From: Chrysopilus asiliformis
Lineage: Eukaryota > Arthropoda > Insecta > Diptera > Rhagionidae
DNA: 64,000 bases
Reading direction: 5' to 3'
Assembly: GCA_964034945.1 (NCBI GenBank)
Contig: OZ035962.1
Location: 32,949,943 to 33,013,942 of the forward strand
The translations under genes were made by a program, and so were the position numbers. Below, in pieces: positions 10,942 through 23,053 of this stretch. A model generated the notes under the pieces. It saw nothing but the letters and a program-made list of their open reading frames with translations. It was not told where the DNA came from and did not search any database. Every line of letters starts with the position of its first letter. Position 1 is the first letter of the stretch.

Positions 10942-12095
10942 CACGGAGAAAAAATTATGATTCCGCCAATCATAAAATGCAGCCAGTATAATTATTATAT
11001 TACAATTATATTTGGCTGAAATTTCCACTCGGGGATATTTTTTCCATTACAATTATAATTGCCGACACTGTAATTCCAACCATATCATGCTTAAAGCTGA
11101 AAGAAGAAATCTTGATATTTTGATATACACTTTGAATATGTACAAATATAGAAGAATAATCTATTAGTTTTCACCTTGGGCCGATGGTGGCGATAGTGAC
11201 CATTTTTATGTAATATTGTAGCTTTTAGTTTAGATTCAAATTGAAAATTTCCCCACAAATATCCCAGACCAAAAAGCACGCACACATTTAAGAAGCAAAG
11301 CGATGTTGCGTTGATTCTTATGGTGTCATACGAGGAATGAACTGAACACGTACAGCACACAATGATAAACCGCGATCATTGCGATTACAAATTTCCCATT
11401 GTGCTTAAAGTTTTAGGGTATTTTAGTTAATACACATACCTAAGCTTTAAGTTTGGGGGATCTTTATTTAATACTTGAACCGCAGACACTTTCGCCACCA
11501 TCGGCCCAAGGTGAAAACTAATAGATTATTCTTCTATATTTGTACATATTCAAAGGGCGAACATAATATGATTGGCTCATAATTATAATTATGATTATTC
11601 GAAACAAATATTGCTTTTAATTATGATTAATCTAAACAAATATTGCTTATATTAATCATAATTATTGTAGCGGTCTACATTTTTTAGAGAAATATACATA
11701 CATTCTTCGAAATAACACTTTCATTTTTGAAAACACTTGACACATAAAAATGTAATTTTTATTATTTAAAAAAGTAACTGAAATTTTGATATTCTGTCAA
11801 CGTAAAATTATAAAATGACTTTTTCATACAGGGTTTATAATTATGATGAATATAAGCAATATTTGTTAATAAAAAATAATATTAAATTTTTATATAATGA
11901 ATAGATTTTTTTATATAACGAAAAAATCTGAAGGCCTGTTTCTAACAGGATATTTATACTTCCAATTTTCCAACCTCATGCGAATTACGCGTGAAGATAC
12001 ATACTATGTTCAATTTAATAAAGATATGATCTGAAGGATCATATTTTCAGTTCGACCGCTTCAAGATTTCCCCACTTATAACTTTTTTCTCCGTG
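10942..12095. mobile_element. CAC-ended TIR element (CACGGAGAAAAA), 2-bp TG duplication
   Basis: Starts CACGGAGAAAAAA and ends TTTTTTCTCCGTG, with TG on both sides (10940-10941 and 12096-12097). The interior is AT-rich, lacks coding capacity and contains a perfect inverted-repeat unit at 11130-11555. Ends of the form CAC..AGAAAAA recur at 30134-32081, 57976-59030 and 62953. Superfamily unresolved; CACTA/CMC-type elements are one possibility. Confidence 0.6.
11130..11555. mobile_element. 426-bp unit with perfect 64-bp terminal inverted repeats
   Basis: Arms 11130-11193 and 11492-11555 are exact reverse complements as far as I can read them, starting CTTTGAATATGTACAAATAT. The spacer is about 298 bp and shows no coding signal. 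I could not find a target duplication. It lies inside the CAC-ended element at 10942-12095 and is either a nested MITE or a subterminal inverted repeat of that element. Confidence 0.6.
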
Positions 12096-12099
12096 TGGA

Positions 12100-12520
12100 T
12101 TTTTTCTTTAAACATACCTTTAACAGTTTTCGAGATTTTTGAAGTAACCGATTTCTATAAGTAACTGATTTCTATAAGCGATTTAAAAAGAAGTAACATT
12201 TTCTCCATATAAGTAAAAAATTGTTACTAGATTTCAATAACATGTGTATAAGGGCCATACGCTACCACATGCTTCTTACATTTTTTCTCCGTGTACCACA
12301 GTATCCGACATTACTCTATTGTTGTAGCTAATAACAAAATATCAAAAATACCGGTTTTATAATACTATTTTATTGTCTCACATGGCAGTCAACGTGTTAA
12401 ATGAAAAAAAACTACACTTCTAAGGTTTTAAACTGCGTTTTAATAAGGACGAAAATTCCTGATCACCATTCGATTCAATCAAAAAATAATTGCCTAGGGG
12501 TGTATTGACGATGTTTATCA
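12100..12520. other. AT-rich DNA; orphan CAC-type end
   Basis: TTTTTTCTCCGTG recurs at 12285-12297 without a visible left partner, perhaps a solo end of the same family as 10942-12095. AAGTAACTGATTTCTATAAG is duplicated near 12145-12180. No genes. Confidence 0.3.
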
Positions 12521-13058
12521 TTTTTATACCCGTATGGTGAAACCAAAGGGTATACTAACTTTGCCTTACCGTTTGTAACGCCAAGATCCCGTCATCACAC
12601 ACAAAAATGAATTACACCAGTGTGTTTAGAATGATAAAAATAATTAATTTTTGCATGTCCGTCCGTCCGTCCGTCTGTCCGTCCGTCTGTGGCGCGGATT
12701 GCGGGCGCACGGATTGAGCTACAGACTTGAGATTTTCCACAGATTCGTTTTTCGTAAAATGCAAGGCTAAATTCATTAATGGGCAAAAATGGGCGGGTAC
12801 CCCCTCCATACGAACAAAAATGTTTTTTGTGAATATGTCAAAAACGGTGCATCTTATCAAAAAAGTGCAAGAACAAAAGTTATTTAGAATATGATTCTAC
12901 ATAAAAGTCCCATACATCAAAATCCGATTGGAACAAGTTTTAAAAAAATCTTATTGGAAAATTTGAATTCAAATGAAATTTTGATACGCCGTTCAATTAA
13001 ATCACCATACGGGTTTTCAATAATTGCCAGATTGGCAATTATAGCTTTTGTTATGTTT
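12521..13058 (+). mobile_element. DINE-1/mini-me-like element, full-length (copy 1)
   Basis: It starts TTTTTATACCCGTATGGTG with a hairpin (TATACCC ... GGGTATA), followed by TTTGTAACGCCAAGATCCCG. Next comes a GTCC/GTCT microsatellite (about 12658-12692), then GGATTGCGGGCGCACGGATT, and the end GCTTTTGTTATGTTT. A TA-rich hairpin head, a conserved core and a (GTCY)n tract are the hallmarks described for dipteran mini-me/DINE-1 elements (non-autonomous Helitron-related). Other copies are at 15164, 22567, 23356, 30567, 39306 and 51399. Frames inside are repeat shadows. Confidence 0.75.
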
Positions 13059-14085
13059 ATCAATATTTTTTACACAAAAAACGTCTTACTATCTGGATGA
13101 GTATATGCTGTGACGATCAAAAATCCAATATCCTCACATACTTAGTCGATGGTCGAATTTCACATCAAAAAAGATTCACATCTCACCGAAAAAAGTAAAA
13201 AAATATTTTTTAACTGCGGGCACCTTGCCATAACAGTCTTTAAGAATGTCGAAAAGATCAAATTCATTTTTGGCTGATTGAGAAATTGATCAAAATACAT
13301 ATTTAGGTAGATGTGCACATTCCACATTAGGTGATAATAAATGGTGATGCTTAACGATGACGATGACCGCGATGATCACTTGTCGTTTCGTGGTTCAGCT
13401 TCGGTTTGACCACTTTAACTGCTGTAAATCGCCATGGGTCCGACTATTTTGGAAGTTTGACGGGGACTTGATTTCAGACATGACATGATTAACACTTTTA
13501 ATGCTCAACTGCGTTTCATATGCCGGCTTCCAATAAGATCTTTTTTTTTGTTTTCAGTTAGGTCGAGCATATTTTTATGTTTCAATAAAGTCATTTTGGT
13601 TAATTGCATCAATTATCATCGTAACAAAGTTGTCTCGGGGCTAAGAATATTTTCAGCAAAATGTGTGCCTTTTATATCTCAAGCGAAATACTCTGATAAT
13701 GTCGAGGAGCGTCGACTGCGGTAATTCTTCTTTGGGTATTTAAAAAAAACGAATATTTAAAAAAAAATATTTTATAGATAGATATTGCTGCAACTTATCG
13801 CTAGAATCCTGATATTTCATATTTCAAGGGACCGACTGATACATACGAATTAACGGAGTTTTCATTTGAACATTCGAATTATGAAGCAGTTTGTCAACCT
13901 CGAAAACAAAAATATATACGAATTATCTAAGGATCCAAAAGTGTATTGGTTTTTTACAAATTATTGGGATTTTTTAAAGGACCGGCAAAATCAATACAAA
14001 GTAGCGGGATATGAATTTATCAGGCTACGAATTACTGGAATTCTACTGTACATGAAATTGACATGAGTTCCTAAGTTTTTCAATA
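13059..14085. other. Unannotated DNA, slightly less AT-rich
   Basis: No recognisable gene. Short frames at 13485-13724 and 13866-14066 have no motif. CGATGACGATGACCGCGATGA near 13359 is a short imperfect trinucleotide tract. Confidence 0.25.
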
Positions 14086-14570
14086 CTACTCACCATTTTC
14101 AAGAAAATAGAAAAAGAAGTATTTAATTTGTATGGGGAGGGAGTGGTGCAACTGGATTTTGATGTAAAGATAAGTTATGTAAAATCATATTCGAAACACA
14201 TTTCATATTTATAAATTTTTCGATAGGATTCAAAGTTTTCGAGAAAACAGGAAAAAAGAATCCCATTTGTATGGAAGAGGGGGGAAGCAGTGGTCCGATT
14301 GGATTTTGGTGTATGGATGAGTTATGGAAAACCCTATTCTGATCCCATTTTACTTTTATAAATTGTCAAAAACCGTTTAGTTTATATGGGGGAGGAGGAA
14401 GGAATTATCCGATTTTGCCCGTTCAAGAACGAGAAACGCAATTATTCAAAGTTTGAGGTTTCTAGCTCAATCCTTTCGAAAATTATGGTGTTCACGGACA
14501 GACGGACGGACATGCGGAAATCAAAATATTTTGCCATCCCTTACACCCTGCTATAGTTTGTTTTTAAAAA
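14086..14570 (-). repeat. Diverged DINE-like element with internal tandem units (C1)
   Basis: The right part carries TTCTAGCTCAATCC, then GGACAGACGGACGGACATGCG and TTTTGCCATCCC, matching the reverse complement of the DINE-like (GTCY)n region in diverged form. To the left are two tandem units of about 130 bp beginning near GTGGTGCAACTGGATTTTGA and GTGGTCCGATTGGATTTTGG. Relatives are at 42480-43020 and 47972-49050. Confidence 0.5.
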
Positions 14571-15163
14571 TTGCTTGCAATTCAAAGTAATGCGACCATA
14601 AAAAGAGACCATAATAGGGCAGAAAATTAGGACAGTAAATGGTTTTTTACATTTTTTTTACTGCGTTGAACTTTGTCATATGAATGTGAGGGAAGGGAGA
14701 GTATTTAATTTTGTTTTCCTAAAACAAAACAAACCTCTCTAAGATGTAAAAAATTAACTAATTGGGATAATTCGTTCAGAAGTTACAGGCATTTAAAATT
14801 TTCAAGATTTTCATTTTCTTCAAATTTTTATCTTCTTCTTTGCACACCCCGATCGTTTTTTGATCCAAGAATACATTGGGTGTGACCTTTTTTCGATACT
14901 TATTAAGATCTAATAGAAAAACGCTGATAAAAAGACACAATTTTAATCGATAGTACGTTTTAGCGGCGATTTGGCCTGATTTTGTCTAATTTTTTTCCCC
15001 AAATGTATGAAATTTTGAGAACTGAAAATTTGTCACGACTTAAGATTCATAATAAGCTATTTCCAAACAAAATTTTATCCAAATTGGCGCAGGGGTAGAT
15101 TTGTTATGCTTGCCCGGCTATAGCCTTTGAAACAGTTTTTGATATTTTTATGTAAATTGACAA

Positions 15164-15746
15164 TTTTTATACCCGTATGGTGAAACCAAAGGCTATATTA
15201 ACTTTGCCTTACCGTTTGTAACGCCAAGATCCCGTCATCGCACAAAAAAATGAATTACACCAGTGTGTTTAGAATGATAAAAATATTTAATTTCTGCATG
15301 TCCGTCCGTCTGTCTGTCCGTCTGTCTGTCCGCCTGTCCGTCTGACCGTCTGTGGCACGGATTGCGGGCGCACGGATTGAGCTAGAGACTTGAAATTTTG
15401 CGCAGATTCGTTTTTCGTAAAATGCGAGGCTAAGTTCGTTAATGGGCAAAAATTGTTACCCCCCCCCCCCCCCCCCCCCCCCCATACGAACGAAATCGTT
15501 TTTTGTGAATATCTCAAAAACGGTGCATCTCATCGAAAAAGTCCAAGAACAAAAGTTATTTAGGACATGATTCTACATAAAACTCCCATACATCAAAATC
15601 CGATTGGGATAAATTTTAAAAATTCTTTTTGGAATGTTTGACTTCAAAATGGAATTTTGGTATAACTGTTCGAATTTTGACACGAATAGCACCATACGGG
15701 TCTCCAATGATTGCCAGATTGGCAATTATAGCTTTTGTTATGTTTT
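15164..15746 (+). mobile_element. DINE-1/mini-me-like element (copy 2), with poly-C tract
   Basis: Same head hairpin, core and GCTTTTGTTATGTTTT end as the copy at 12521. The GTCY microsatellite is at about 15299-15353. At 15460-15482 there is an unbroken run of about 23 cytosines where other copies have only five or six. Confidence 0.75.
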
Positions 15747-15801
15747 GGATGGTCGTCGTCTGCTAATACGGCAGCGTTATAGCGGAAAATAGGGAGGGGG
15801 A

Positions 15802-16053
15802 CACGCAGAGAAAAAATAATAAATCTAATTATTTTATACAACTAAAATAGATAATTTCAATTACAAAAATAGTCAAAATCAACTATTTTTATAATAAATT
15901 AAACTACTTAATAGTAAAATTTACTATTTTTGTAATAAATTAAACTACTTAGACTTTTTTTTTGCAATTGAAATTAACTATTTTGTAATTGAAATTAACT
16001 ATTTTAGTTTCCGATTATAAAATAGTTAGATTTACTATTTTCTTCTCACTGTG
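15802..16053. mobile_element. 252-bp TIR element (CACGCAGAGAAAAAATA)
   Basis: Left end CACGCAGAGAAAAAATAATA and right end TATTTTCTTCTCACTGTG form imperfect inverted repeats of about 38 bp that include AAATCTAATTATTTTAT. The interior repeats TTGAAATTAACTATTTT. No target duplication is visible. The ends resemble the CAC..AGAAAAA family. Confidence 0.5.
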
Positions 16054-18302
16054 TTAAAAGAAGGTCCTTCTGTGTCACACCATATATTCTCCCTTTTCGG
16101 TCCTAAAAATCCTCAAAAATGCAAAAAAGTTTTTCGTATAATTTCCCTCTTCTTTATGACCCCCGCCGCCCCTGGGTCTTCTTGGGTGTTCCAAAAATCC
16201 TGTTCATAATCGAAAAGGCATTGATTTGTTGTAATTTTTCATATAGTTAATATTGCAGTTGTAAAATTCAACCATTGGGGATGAATTTTTCTCAAACCTA
16301 CCGTGATGTCACACTTAATCTGACTCCTCCTCTCCTCTTAACACTTTCGTTAAGCTTACGAAAACGCCCCCTCACCCTCCCGATTATACTTTTTACATAT
16401 CTTTTAAAATATTTGAAATATATTTAATCAAGAGAAAGTTTGAGCTATCAATAACAAATAACAATTATAGCGATAAAATCGTAACAAATTATTTAATTTT
16501 TAAGCCGAACGAAATGAACCTTAAATTTAGTTGAGATGGATGGTTATAGGTAATCAATTATTAGAAACCTTATCGAACAGATTTTGAAATGGAAGAGAAA
16601 AACATTTGGCAGACAGATTTTTAACTGAAATCTAACCAAGCTAATAAAAACACAAAGTTAACAAGGTACATTACATCATTAATTACACGACAGAATGAAA
16701 ACGATAGGTTCGGGTCGAAGGCAATGGAAAAAAATCACTCACTTGTTCCATACCGAAAGCCTAAGGGCAAATAGGGTCTCGCAACGCACATCGTACTAAT
16801 AATCCAAATATGTATATACAAGTAGCTGTAATATAAGTTAGTTTACCTAATTTTTTGAATTTGAAGAGTTGTGGTTACCTCAGCTCAACCATCATCCTTT
16901 ATTCCAAACAGCAACAAGTGAACTGGTGTAATGATCAACGGAATAAGCAAAGGTAAATCTGAAAAAATAAAATAAAAATAAATGAATTTGCCATTTTTCG
17001 GTTTAACAAAAGATCTGTTTGAAAAGCATGAATTTAACTGAATGGAGTTCAAAGTAGATCTTTCAGATATTGGTCCCGTTGTCCACTATTGAGATACGTT
17101 GCTATACTAAATATAAGTGACTATTCTCCAACTTTGGTCCCAGAGACCAACCAAAATAGACTTAAGATGCAGAGTCTAGGCTAAGGTAAATTAGCTGATG
17201 ACGGCCTAAGGTCAGCATTTTCGGGCCTTTGATTAATGATTGGGTCGTGCACTGAGCATATTATCTCGATTCAAGGGTGAGCTCTTTGCCGTTTATAAGT
17301 GAAAAATAGGCAAGTCGTGCGTTATTCACTCCCAGTTGGCAGAGGTTTTTTGGATATAATTTACATCCTATTTTATGGTTTTAATAAGGAAACGTTTAAA
17401 TTTCGCAGACCTCGCATATTTTAATGGGAAATTTAATCAGCGAAATATTGCCAAATAAGATACAAAATCTTGTTAAGAGAAAGGTGGCAGCTCCCACACT
17501 GACCTCAAGCGCATTTAATTTGTTTAGATTTATCGTTCTTAATCAGCTCGTTGAATGTGTTCATTATCAATCGATAAAATCTTACTTAGTAGTGCAATAT
17601 GATTTACCTATTATTATAGAGTAGTAAGTATATGAATTTGTTTTTGCAAATTCAGTTTTATGGGTGGAGTTTTAGTAATAAAGAAGTAAGAAATTAGGTG
17701 GTTTTCATGTCAAGGTAATAAGGGAGAAGTTGAATAAATATAATTTAAATTTTAGATTTTTACTGTTGCTTTTTTGAAGTACTTTTTTTAACAAAAACTT
17801 GTATTTAATTTTTTAAAAATGTACTTCGTCCACACTCTTGGCGAGCGCAAGCGAATAAATATTTGGCGAGCGATTCAACAGACTAATTCTGGCTAAGCAG
17901 GGAAGAATTAATATTTGGCGAGCGATTCAGCAGATATTGGCCAACGTAAGTCTGCTATCCACTTTTTACCAACAATTGCCGAATTACGAATGTATTTCGG
18001 ATTAGAGTTTTAAATCACTTAACTCATTAACTCGAGCGAAGAGGATCTTAATAAATTTTATGTTCTGGATTAAAAGTTAAGAGGTTGAAACCTATTAACT
18101 TTCGTGATGAATCTTTCTATAAGTTAGCAAACGGTTCTAACCTCAAAAACCTGTTAACTGAAGAGGACCTCGCCGATGTCCTCCCTGCGGACCAGAAAGT
18201 GAATGTTCAGCTGTATAGTGGTTCCAATCTGAAACGAGGTGGAAAAACTCACGCGTGAGATTTCTCCCCGATTCATTTCCACTTCACTTTTGAACAATTC
18301 GG
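16054..18302. other. Mostly unannotated DNA
   Basis: 16060-16390 contains C-rich text such as CCCCCGCCGCCCCTGGG and GTGATGTCACAC, perhaps an old repeat. 17294 has TATAAG, about 34 bp before TTCACT, a weak core-promoter-like pair. 17855 and 17914 carry TATTTGGCGAGCGATTCA twice. GTAAGT at 17946 would fit a splice donor. None of this is enough to call a gene. Confidence 0.25.
18054..18258 (+). CDS. Short coding-like frame, unidentified
   Basis: From the TAA at about 18051-18053 to TGA at about 18256-18258 the frame is open for about 67 codons without a convincing start. It includes NFRDESFYKLANGSNLKNLL, TEEDLADVLPADQKVNVQLY and SGSNLKRGGKTHA. Mixed charged and hydrophobic residues and locally higher GC make it look more like real protein than the surrounding frames. 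I do not recognise the family. It may be an exon or a relic of a transposon gene; the pogo-like MITE at 18305 follows directly. Chance cannot be ruled out. Confidence 0.3.
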
Positions 18303-18304
18303 TA

Positions 18305-18549
18305 CAGTAATCCCTCCAACTGCGCGGTTTCTAACTGCGCGGTTTCGCAACTGCGCGGTTAAGTTTTTAATACCAAAATTTCGAACTGCGCGTAAAAATT
18401 TCGCTGTTGCACGGTTTTTTTATGATTTTCGTTAAAAAAACATGTTCCTAACCCCAAAATTTCATGCAAAGTAGGGTTCACAGTGCGCGGTTTCAGTTTG
18501 CGCGCTCTTTTTGTGGAACGTATCTACCGCGCAGTTGGAGGGATTACTG
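18305..18549 (+). mobile_element. pogo/Tigger-like MITE (copy 2), 245 bp
   Basis: CAGTAATCCCTCCAACTGCG at the left with its reverse complement at the right, flanked by TA (18303-18304, 18550-18551). No transposase sequence is left; only the two subterminal regions remain, joined at GTTCCTAACCCC. Confidence 0.9.
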
Positions 18550-18551
18550 TA

Positions 18552-19650
18552 TTGTGATTTACTGGGTGAAATCTAGTACATGCTTAGTACAAATCTATTA
18601 GAGAATATGACAAATTTTCATCTGAAAGTTGTTTTTGGTTGCTATTTTGCAAATTTCAACTGAATCCAAGCACATCTTTTGTATTATAAACAATATAAAG
18701 GATTCTCTAGATCTAAGTGTGGTGTTTCAGTAATTTTTTTGCACTTTTGATTACATAGAAAATTTAATATAAGATTTATAATAGCTTTCCTCTGTCTGGC
18801 AGTTACTTTCTTTTAACAATATATGTGTAAAATGCAATTTCAATTAGTCTCAATTATTGAATTGCAGTTCAGAAATAACATTAAATCTAACCGCTTTTAC
18901 ATTCATTTATTTCGCCCAAATAAACTTACTTTTCGTTTCCACGTCTAAAATATGTGGTGGATTTTTTAAAATAAAAAATTTCATGGTGGAATTCTCACAT
19001 ATTTGTGTTCACAATACCAAATAATGAAAAAAACTCACTTATTCAGTTTTCTCACGCAAAACTTTTTCTCATTCGCCAAACACATTAGCACTGCTGAAGT
19101 CAGTGGAAGTGAACATTGTGTGAACTGTACAGAACGATTCAAAGAAAAAGATGCACGTAGTCAAATGGAGCGGTTAAAAATATTTTTTCACTGCGGTGAG
19201 CGAACACTGCGATAAACGAAAAAATCGATTATTTGTCAAAAGTGAGCGAATAGGAAATACAAAAAGAAAGATATGGAACTAATTGAAACTGAGAAAGTCA
19301 AATGTTTTGATTTGACTGCACTAATTTTACAATTAAGAATTAAGTAAAATGATCACCTTATCAGGTTTCGGGAAAACAAAAATATCAAGTATATTTAGCT
19401 AGGATAATGACTCAATATTGGTGGAAATTTAATGCGTCCTTTCAAAATCTCTGACCCGTTTTTCCTTATCTTTCACCGTTATCGAGATATTGAGTGACGT
19501 ATTCGTTCCATATCCACTTCTTTAAGAACTTGTAAGTGAAATTTGTGCCACATCCAATTTATTGGCTTTTGGCACAAGTTTTTCATACAATTTTCGCTAA
19601 CGCTTATCTTTTTGCTAGTTTCATCTATAACCATTTCCAGGACCGTGTAT
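18552..19650. other. Unannotated AT-rich DNA
   Basis: No element ends, no recognisable gene. A 70-codon frame at 19003-19215 has no motif. TTATCGAGATATTGAG near 19480 resembles phrases in the dispersed repeat family around 33-34 kb. Confidence 0.25.
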
Positions 19651-20207
19651 TAATGGGATAATTTTTAACTTTCTTACATATATTACCTTTCTTACATATA
19701 ATTACTTTTCCGAGATATAAGAAAGGTATTAGAATCTGTTCGAAAACCGAAATCATAACGGAGGCCCGCACGTCCCCGGGACATATATCCATAGAATCAG
19801 TTCGATGTGTCTGCATGTGTGTATGTGTGTGCGTGTGTTCCTGCGTATATATGTATCTAACGAAAATTGTAAGATCGACTAAATCTTAACCGAGCTTTGT
19901 TGCATTCGAAAACTGCTATTGTCCCATAGAACCCTATGCAACGCGATTTTGGAAAAAGCGAACCGTTTTCGAAAAAATAGCAAAAAACTCATCAATTTGT
20001 GTGGGAGAGGGGAGAAAGGGGTGGTTCATTTTTCCCATTTTTGAAAGAGGTTTAACTTTTGATAAAATCCTATTCGATGCCGAATTTCAACTTTCTACAT
20101 CAATTAGTTCTCGAGTTTTTCAATGTTTTTGTATAAAACAATCCAATTATATTCATCATATGAAGTTTGATTATGTGTCTCACCGTTAGGTGGATTAAGC
20201 AGTGTTT
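19650..20207 (+). repeat. Hairpin-headed dispersed repeat, family D (copy 1)
   Basis: The head carries CTTTCTTACATAT words and TAAGAAAGGT, followed by CCCGCACGTCCCCGGGACAT, a GTGTGT-rich tract (19810-19845) and an end near CACCGTTAGGTGGATTAAGC. An inverted copy is at 38688-39291. The plan (palindromic head, body, short tandem tract) parallels the DINE-like family, but the sequence is different. Confidence 0.5.
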
Positions 20208-21934
20208 TTCATTTGGATTTGTTTATATTTAATTAAATCTAATTCTATTTATCAAATCTGGGGACAAGTATTTCAAAGCTCTTCATCACTAAAAACCCTC
20301 TTCTCGTTCCACTTCAACTGACTCTTGTCTGACAATCAACAAGAGAATTTCGAGTGATATGAGAAAAAACACAAAATATAGACAACTGGGATCGCTATTG
20401 AGCCCATGGGATCCACAGTCGAATATTGCTGTGGGGGTTCGGCATTGACTCCTACTCACGTCCTCTGGTTGGGCATACATAAATACTCGTATGACTCGAG
20501 TGAAAAAACAAACTGAAAATATATGCAAAACGAATTCCAATCCCTGGGATTAAAATAAATATTTTCGCATACTAGAGAACCGGAAGTGTGACTGGGGAAC
20601 GCATCGGAACGGGAGTTAGAGGATGTTTTTGTATTTTATGTATTACTCGATCAAACTTTTCATTTCCTAGTCAAATAGCTCGCATGCAAGGCTATCGTTT
20701 ACAGGATTGATTACAGTTGGATCCTTTAGTCCTGCTCATACGTCACGATATTTGAATACCAACGTAAGCATTCCGGACTAATTCTGGCTAAGCAGGGAAG
20801 AAGGGGAGAAATAAAAGTGCCCATATTTTGTTACACATTGGACGGAGTAGTAGTTCATCATTGGTTTAGTTTTGGCATCAGCTGCGCGTGTGATAAATAC
20901 GGAAAACACCAAAGAAAACTTTTCATTTACACTCCAGTGTCCTTCGGAAATAACCCTTCGCCATTTTCTAGCCAATTCATTCATCCATCTACATTTTTTG
21001 GAGTATTCAGGATATCCACATGTTTTTGTTATGGCTTAGCTCTTCCATACTTGCAAACTAAATTACATTTATGCACGAAATAGAAGCGGCAACTAATTTC
21101 GGATTCACATCCCTTGAACCGCAACAATAGATAAATTATGGGCCAAGAGATGGATGAGACTAAATATGCTAAAGTACCAGTAAATTGTGATACTGAAATT
21201 CTGGAGCGTTTTTCCACTTCCACACAACGAAAAACAATTCCAGAATCCCTTACGGGTACTTCACTATTACAGCAAAAGAATCATGATTGTCGTTGTTGGA
21301 ATTTTACATGAAATAATAGGATTTATTGCCCTATCCCAGGAGTACAGCAGGCCCAGTAGATCCGTTTTTTAATTGACATGAACAAAGTGCTTAAATTTTT
21401 TTTATAATCCTATCTCAACTATAAATCCGATGAAATGAAAACCTTTCCAAGCATCCTGCAGGATGGATTGTGGTTGGAGGTCTGGAAGTGCTTATCAGAA
21501 ATTCTTAGGGTTAAAATTCTGATCGACGATTTTAATTGAACTGAACGAACAAATGGGGGATTTCTCTTATTTCATTTTACTTTTTTATATCAACTGCAGG
21601 AAGGCATTGTGCATAAAAACTTTAATCTTCTAATTTTAGTACCTTAAATAAATACTTGTGGACATTTTTAGGAGGTCCACATATATTTGTCGGGGAGCGG
21701 GAAAACAATTAGCATACCACTGCAAATGGTAAAAACAAAAACCGAACCACAAATTCATGGCAAAACTCGGAATTTTGTAAAGATTTTTTACTACTTGGAT
21801 ATTAGGTAAAGTTAGATTAATCCGCAGCAAAAACATCACACTTTGAATTTCGTACTGGAAACTAGGAAAACTTTGAACTACCCAACCTATTTATTTTCAT
21901 TATCTCGGCCGCTACAAGATTTTTTTTTCTTATA
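20208..21934. other. Unannotated DNA
   Basis: No gene recognised. GACTAATTCTGGCTAAGCAG followed by GGAAGA at about 20778 repeats a stretch at about 17881. Open frames of 60-88 codons here overlap one another on both strands and show no motif. Confidence 0.25.
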
Positions 21935-22120
21935 CAGTAATCCCTCCAACTGCGCGGTAGATACGTTCCACAAAAAGAGCGTGCAAACCGAAACCGCGCA
22001 CTGTGAACCCTACTTTGTATGAAATTTTGGGGTTAGGAACATGTTTTATTTAAACGAAAATTAAAAAAAAAACCGCGCAGCTGCGAAATTTTTACCGCGC
22101 AATTCGAAATTTTGGTATTA

Positions 22121-23053
22121 GGGTCAAAGTGGGTAAATGTAAACAGGGGTAATTGTAAACACTATTGGTTGTCCCCAAACTGCTATTCCTTCTTAGCTTA
22201 TCTAGACAATATATTAAAAATTGATCTTTTATCTCACTGCGGACACGTGCCACAATATATCTAAGAGAGGGTTCGTTGTGTATGAGCGGTCAAAGTGAGT
22301 GCTTCTTTTTAGTGTGATTTCAGTTTTCCTAAGAGTGAAAATAATTATTTTTTAAAGGGATTTTTAAAAGAAAGTATGTATGTTTTAGCTTAATATACGA
22401 ACATTATAGTTGCTTGAGAGAGGTTATATATGTTAATTTTTGTCTATAAGCAAACTGTAAAAAGTTATTGTCTGTTTACATTTACCCCCTCATTTGTAAC
22501 CTCATGTCCAAATGTAAACACTATAATGGGGTTAATGTAAACAATTTCTGGCAAATGTAATCACCCTTTTTATACCCGTATGGTGAAACCAAAGGGTATA
22601 TTAACTTTGCCTTACTGTTTGTAACGCCAAGATCCTGTCATCACACACAAAAATGAATTATACCAGTATGTTTAGAATGACAAAAAAAAATAACTTCTGC
22701 ATGTCCGTCCGTCCGTGTGTCTGTGGCGCGGATTGCGGGCGCACGGGTTGAGCTAGAGACTTGAAATTTTGCGCAGATACGTATATAAAAAAAGGATAAA
22801 AAAAAGGTGTTTACCTTTACCCCAATTTTCAAAAATTTGAAAAAAAATATAGAGGTAAAAGTAAACATCCAATTTTGTAAAAAATTAAGGACCTATCATT
22901 TTGAAATCACATGGAATGGGCAATAAATAGACAACAAATTTTAACATAATATATCAAAACTCCGTTGTTAGTGATTTAATTTAAAAAAAACCATTGCAAA
23001 GTTGAAAAGATATCAAAAAAGTGAAAATCGTTTACAATTACCCCCCTTGACCC
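22121..23053. mobile_element. TA-target TIR element (GGGTCAAAGTGGG) nested in pogo MITE
   Basis: GGGTCAAAGTGGGTAAATGT at the left matches the complement of TTACCCCCCTTGACCC at the right, and TA is duplicated (22119-22120, 23054-23055). Removing it restores the pogo-MITE text GGTATTAAAAACTTAACC. A Tc1/mariner-type origin is likely from the TA target. A truncated DINE-like copy (22567-22781) is nested within it. No transposase frame is seen. Confidence 0.75.
22567..22781 (+). mobile_element. DINE-1/mini-me-like element (copy 3), 3'-truncated
   Basis: Standard TATACCCGTATGG hairpin head and GTCC tract (about 22702-22722), ending after TTTTGCGCAGATACG. The last 300 bp are missing. It is the third level of nesting: pogo MITE, TA-target element, DINE-like copy. 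Confidence 0.7.

Noticed and set aside
17294..17340. Core promoter (TATAAG plus initiator)
   Set aside because: Such words are expected by chance in AT-rich DNA and no transcript unit follows.
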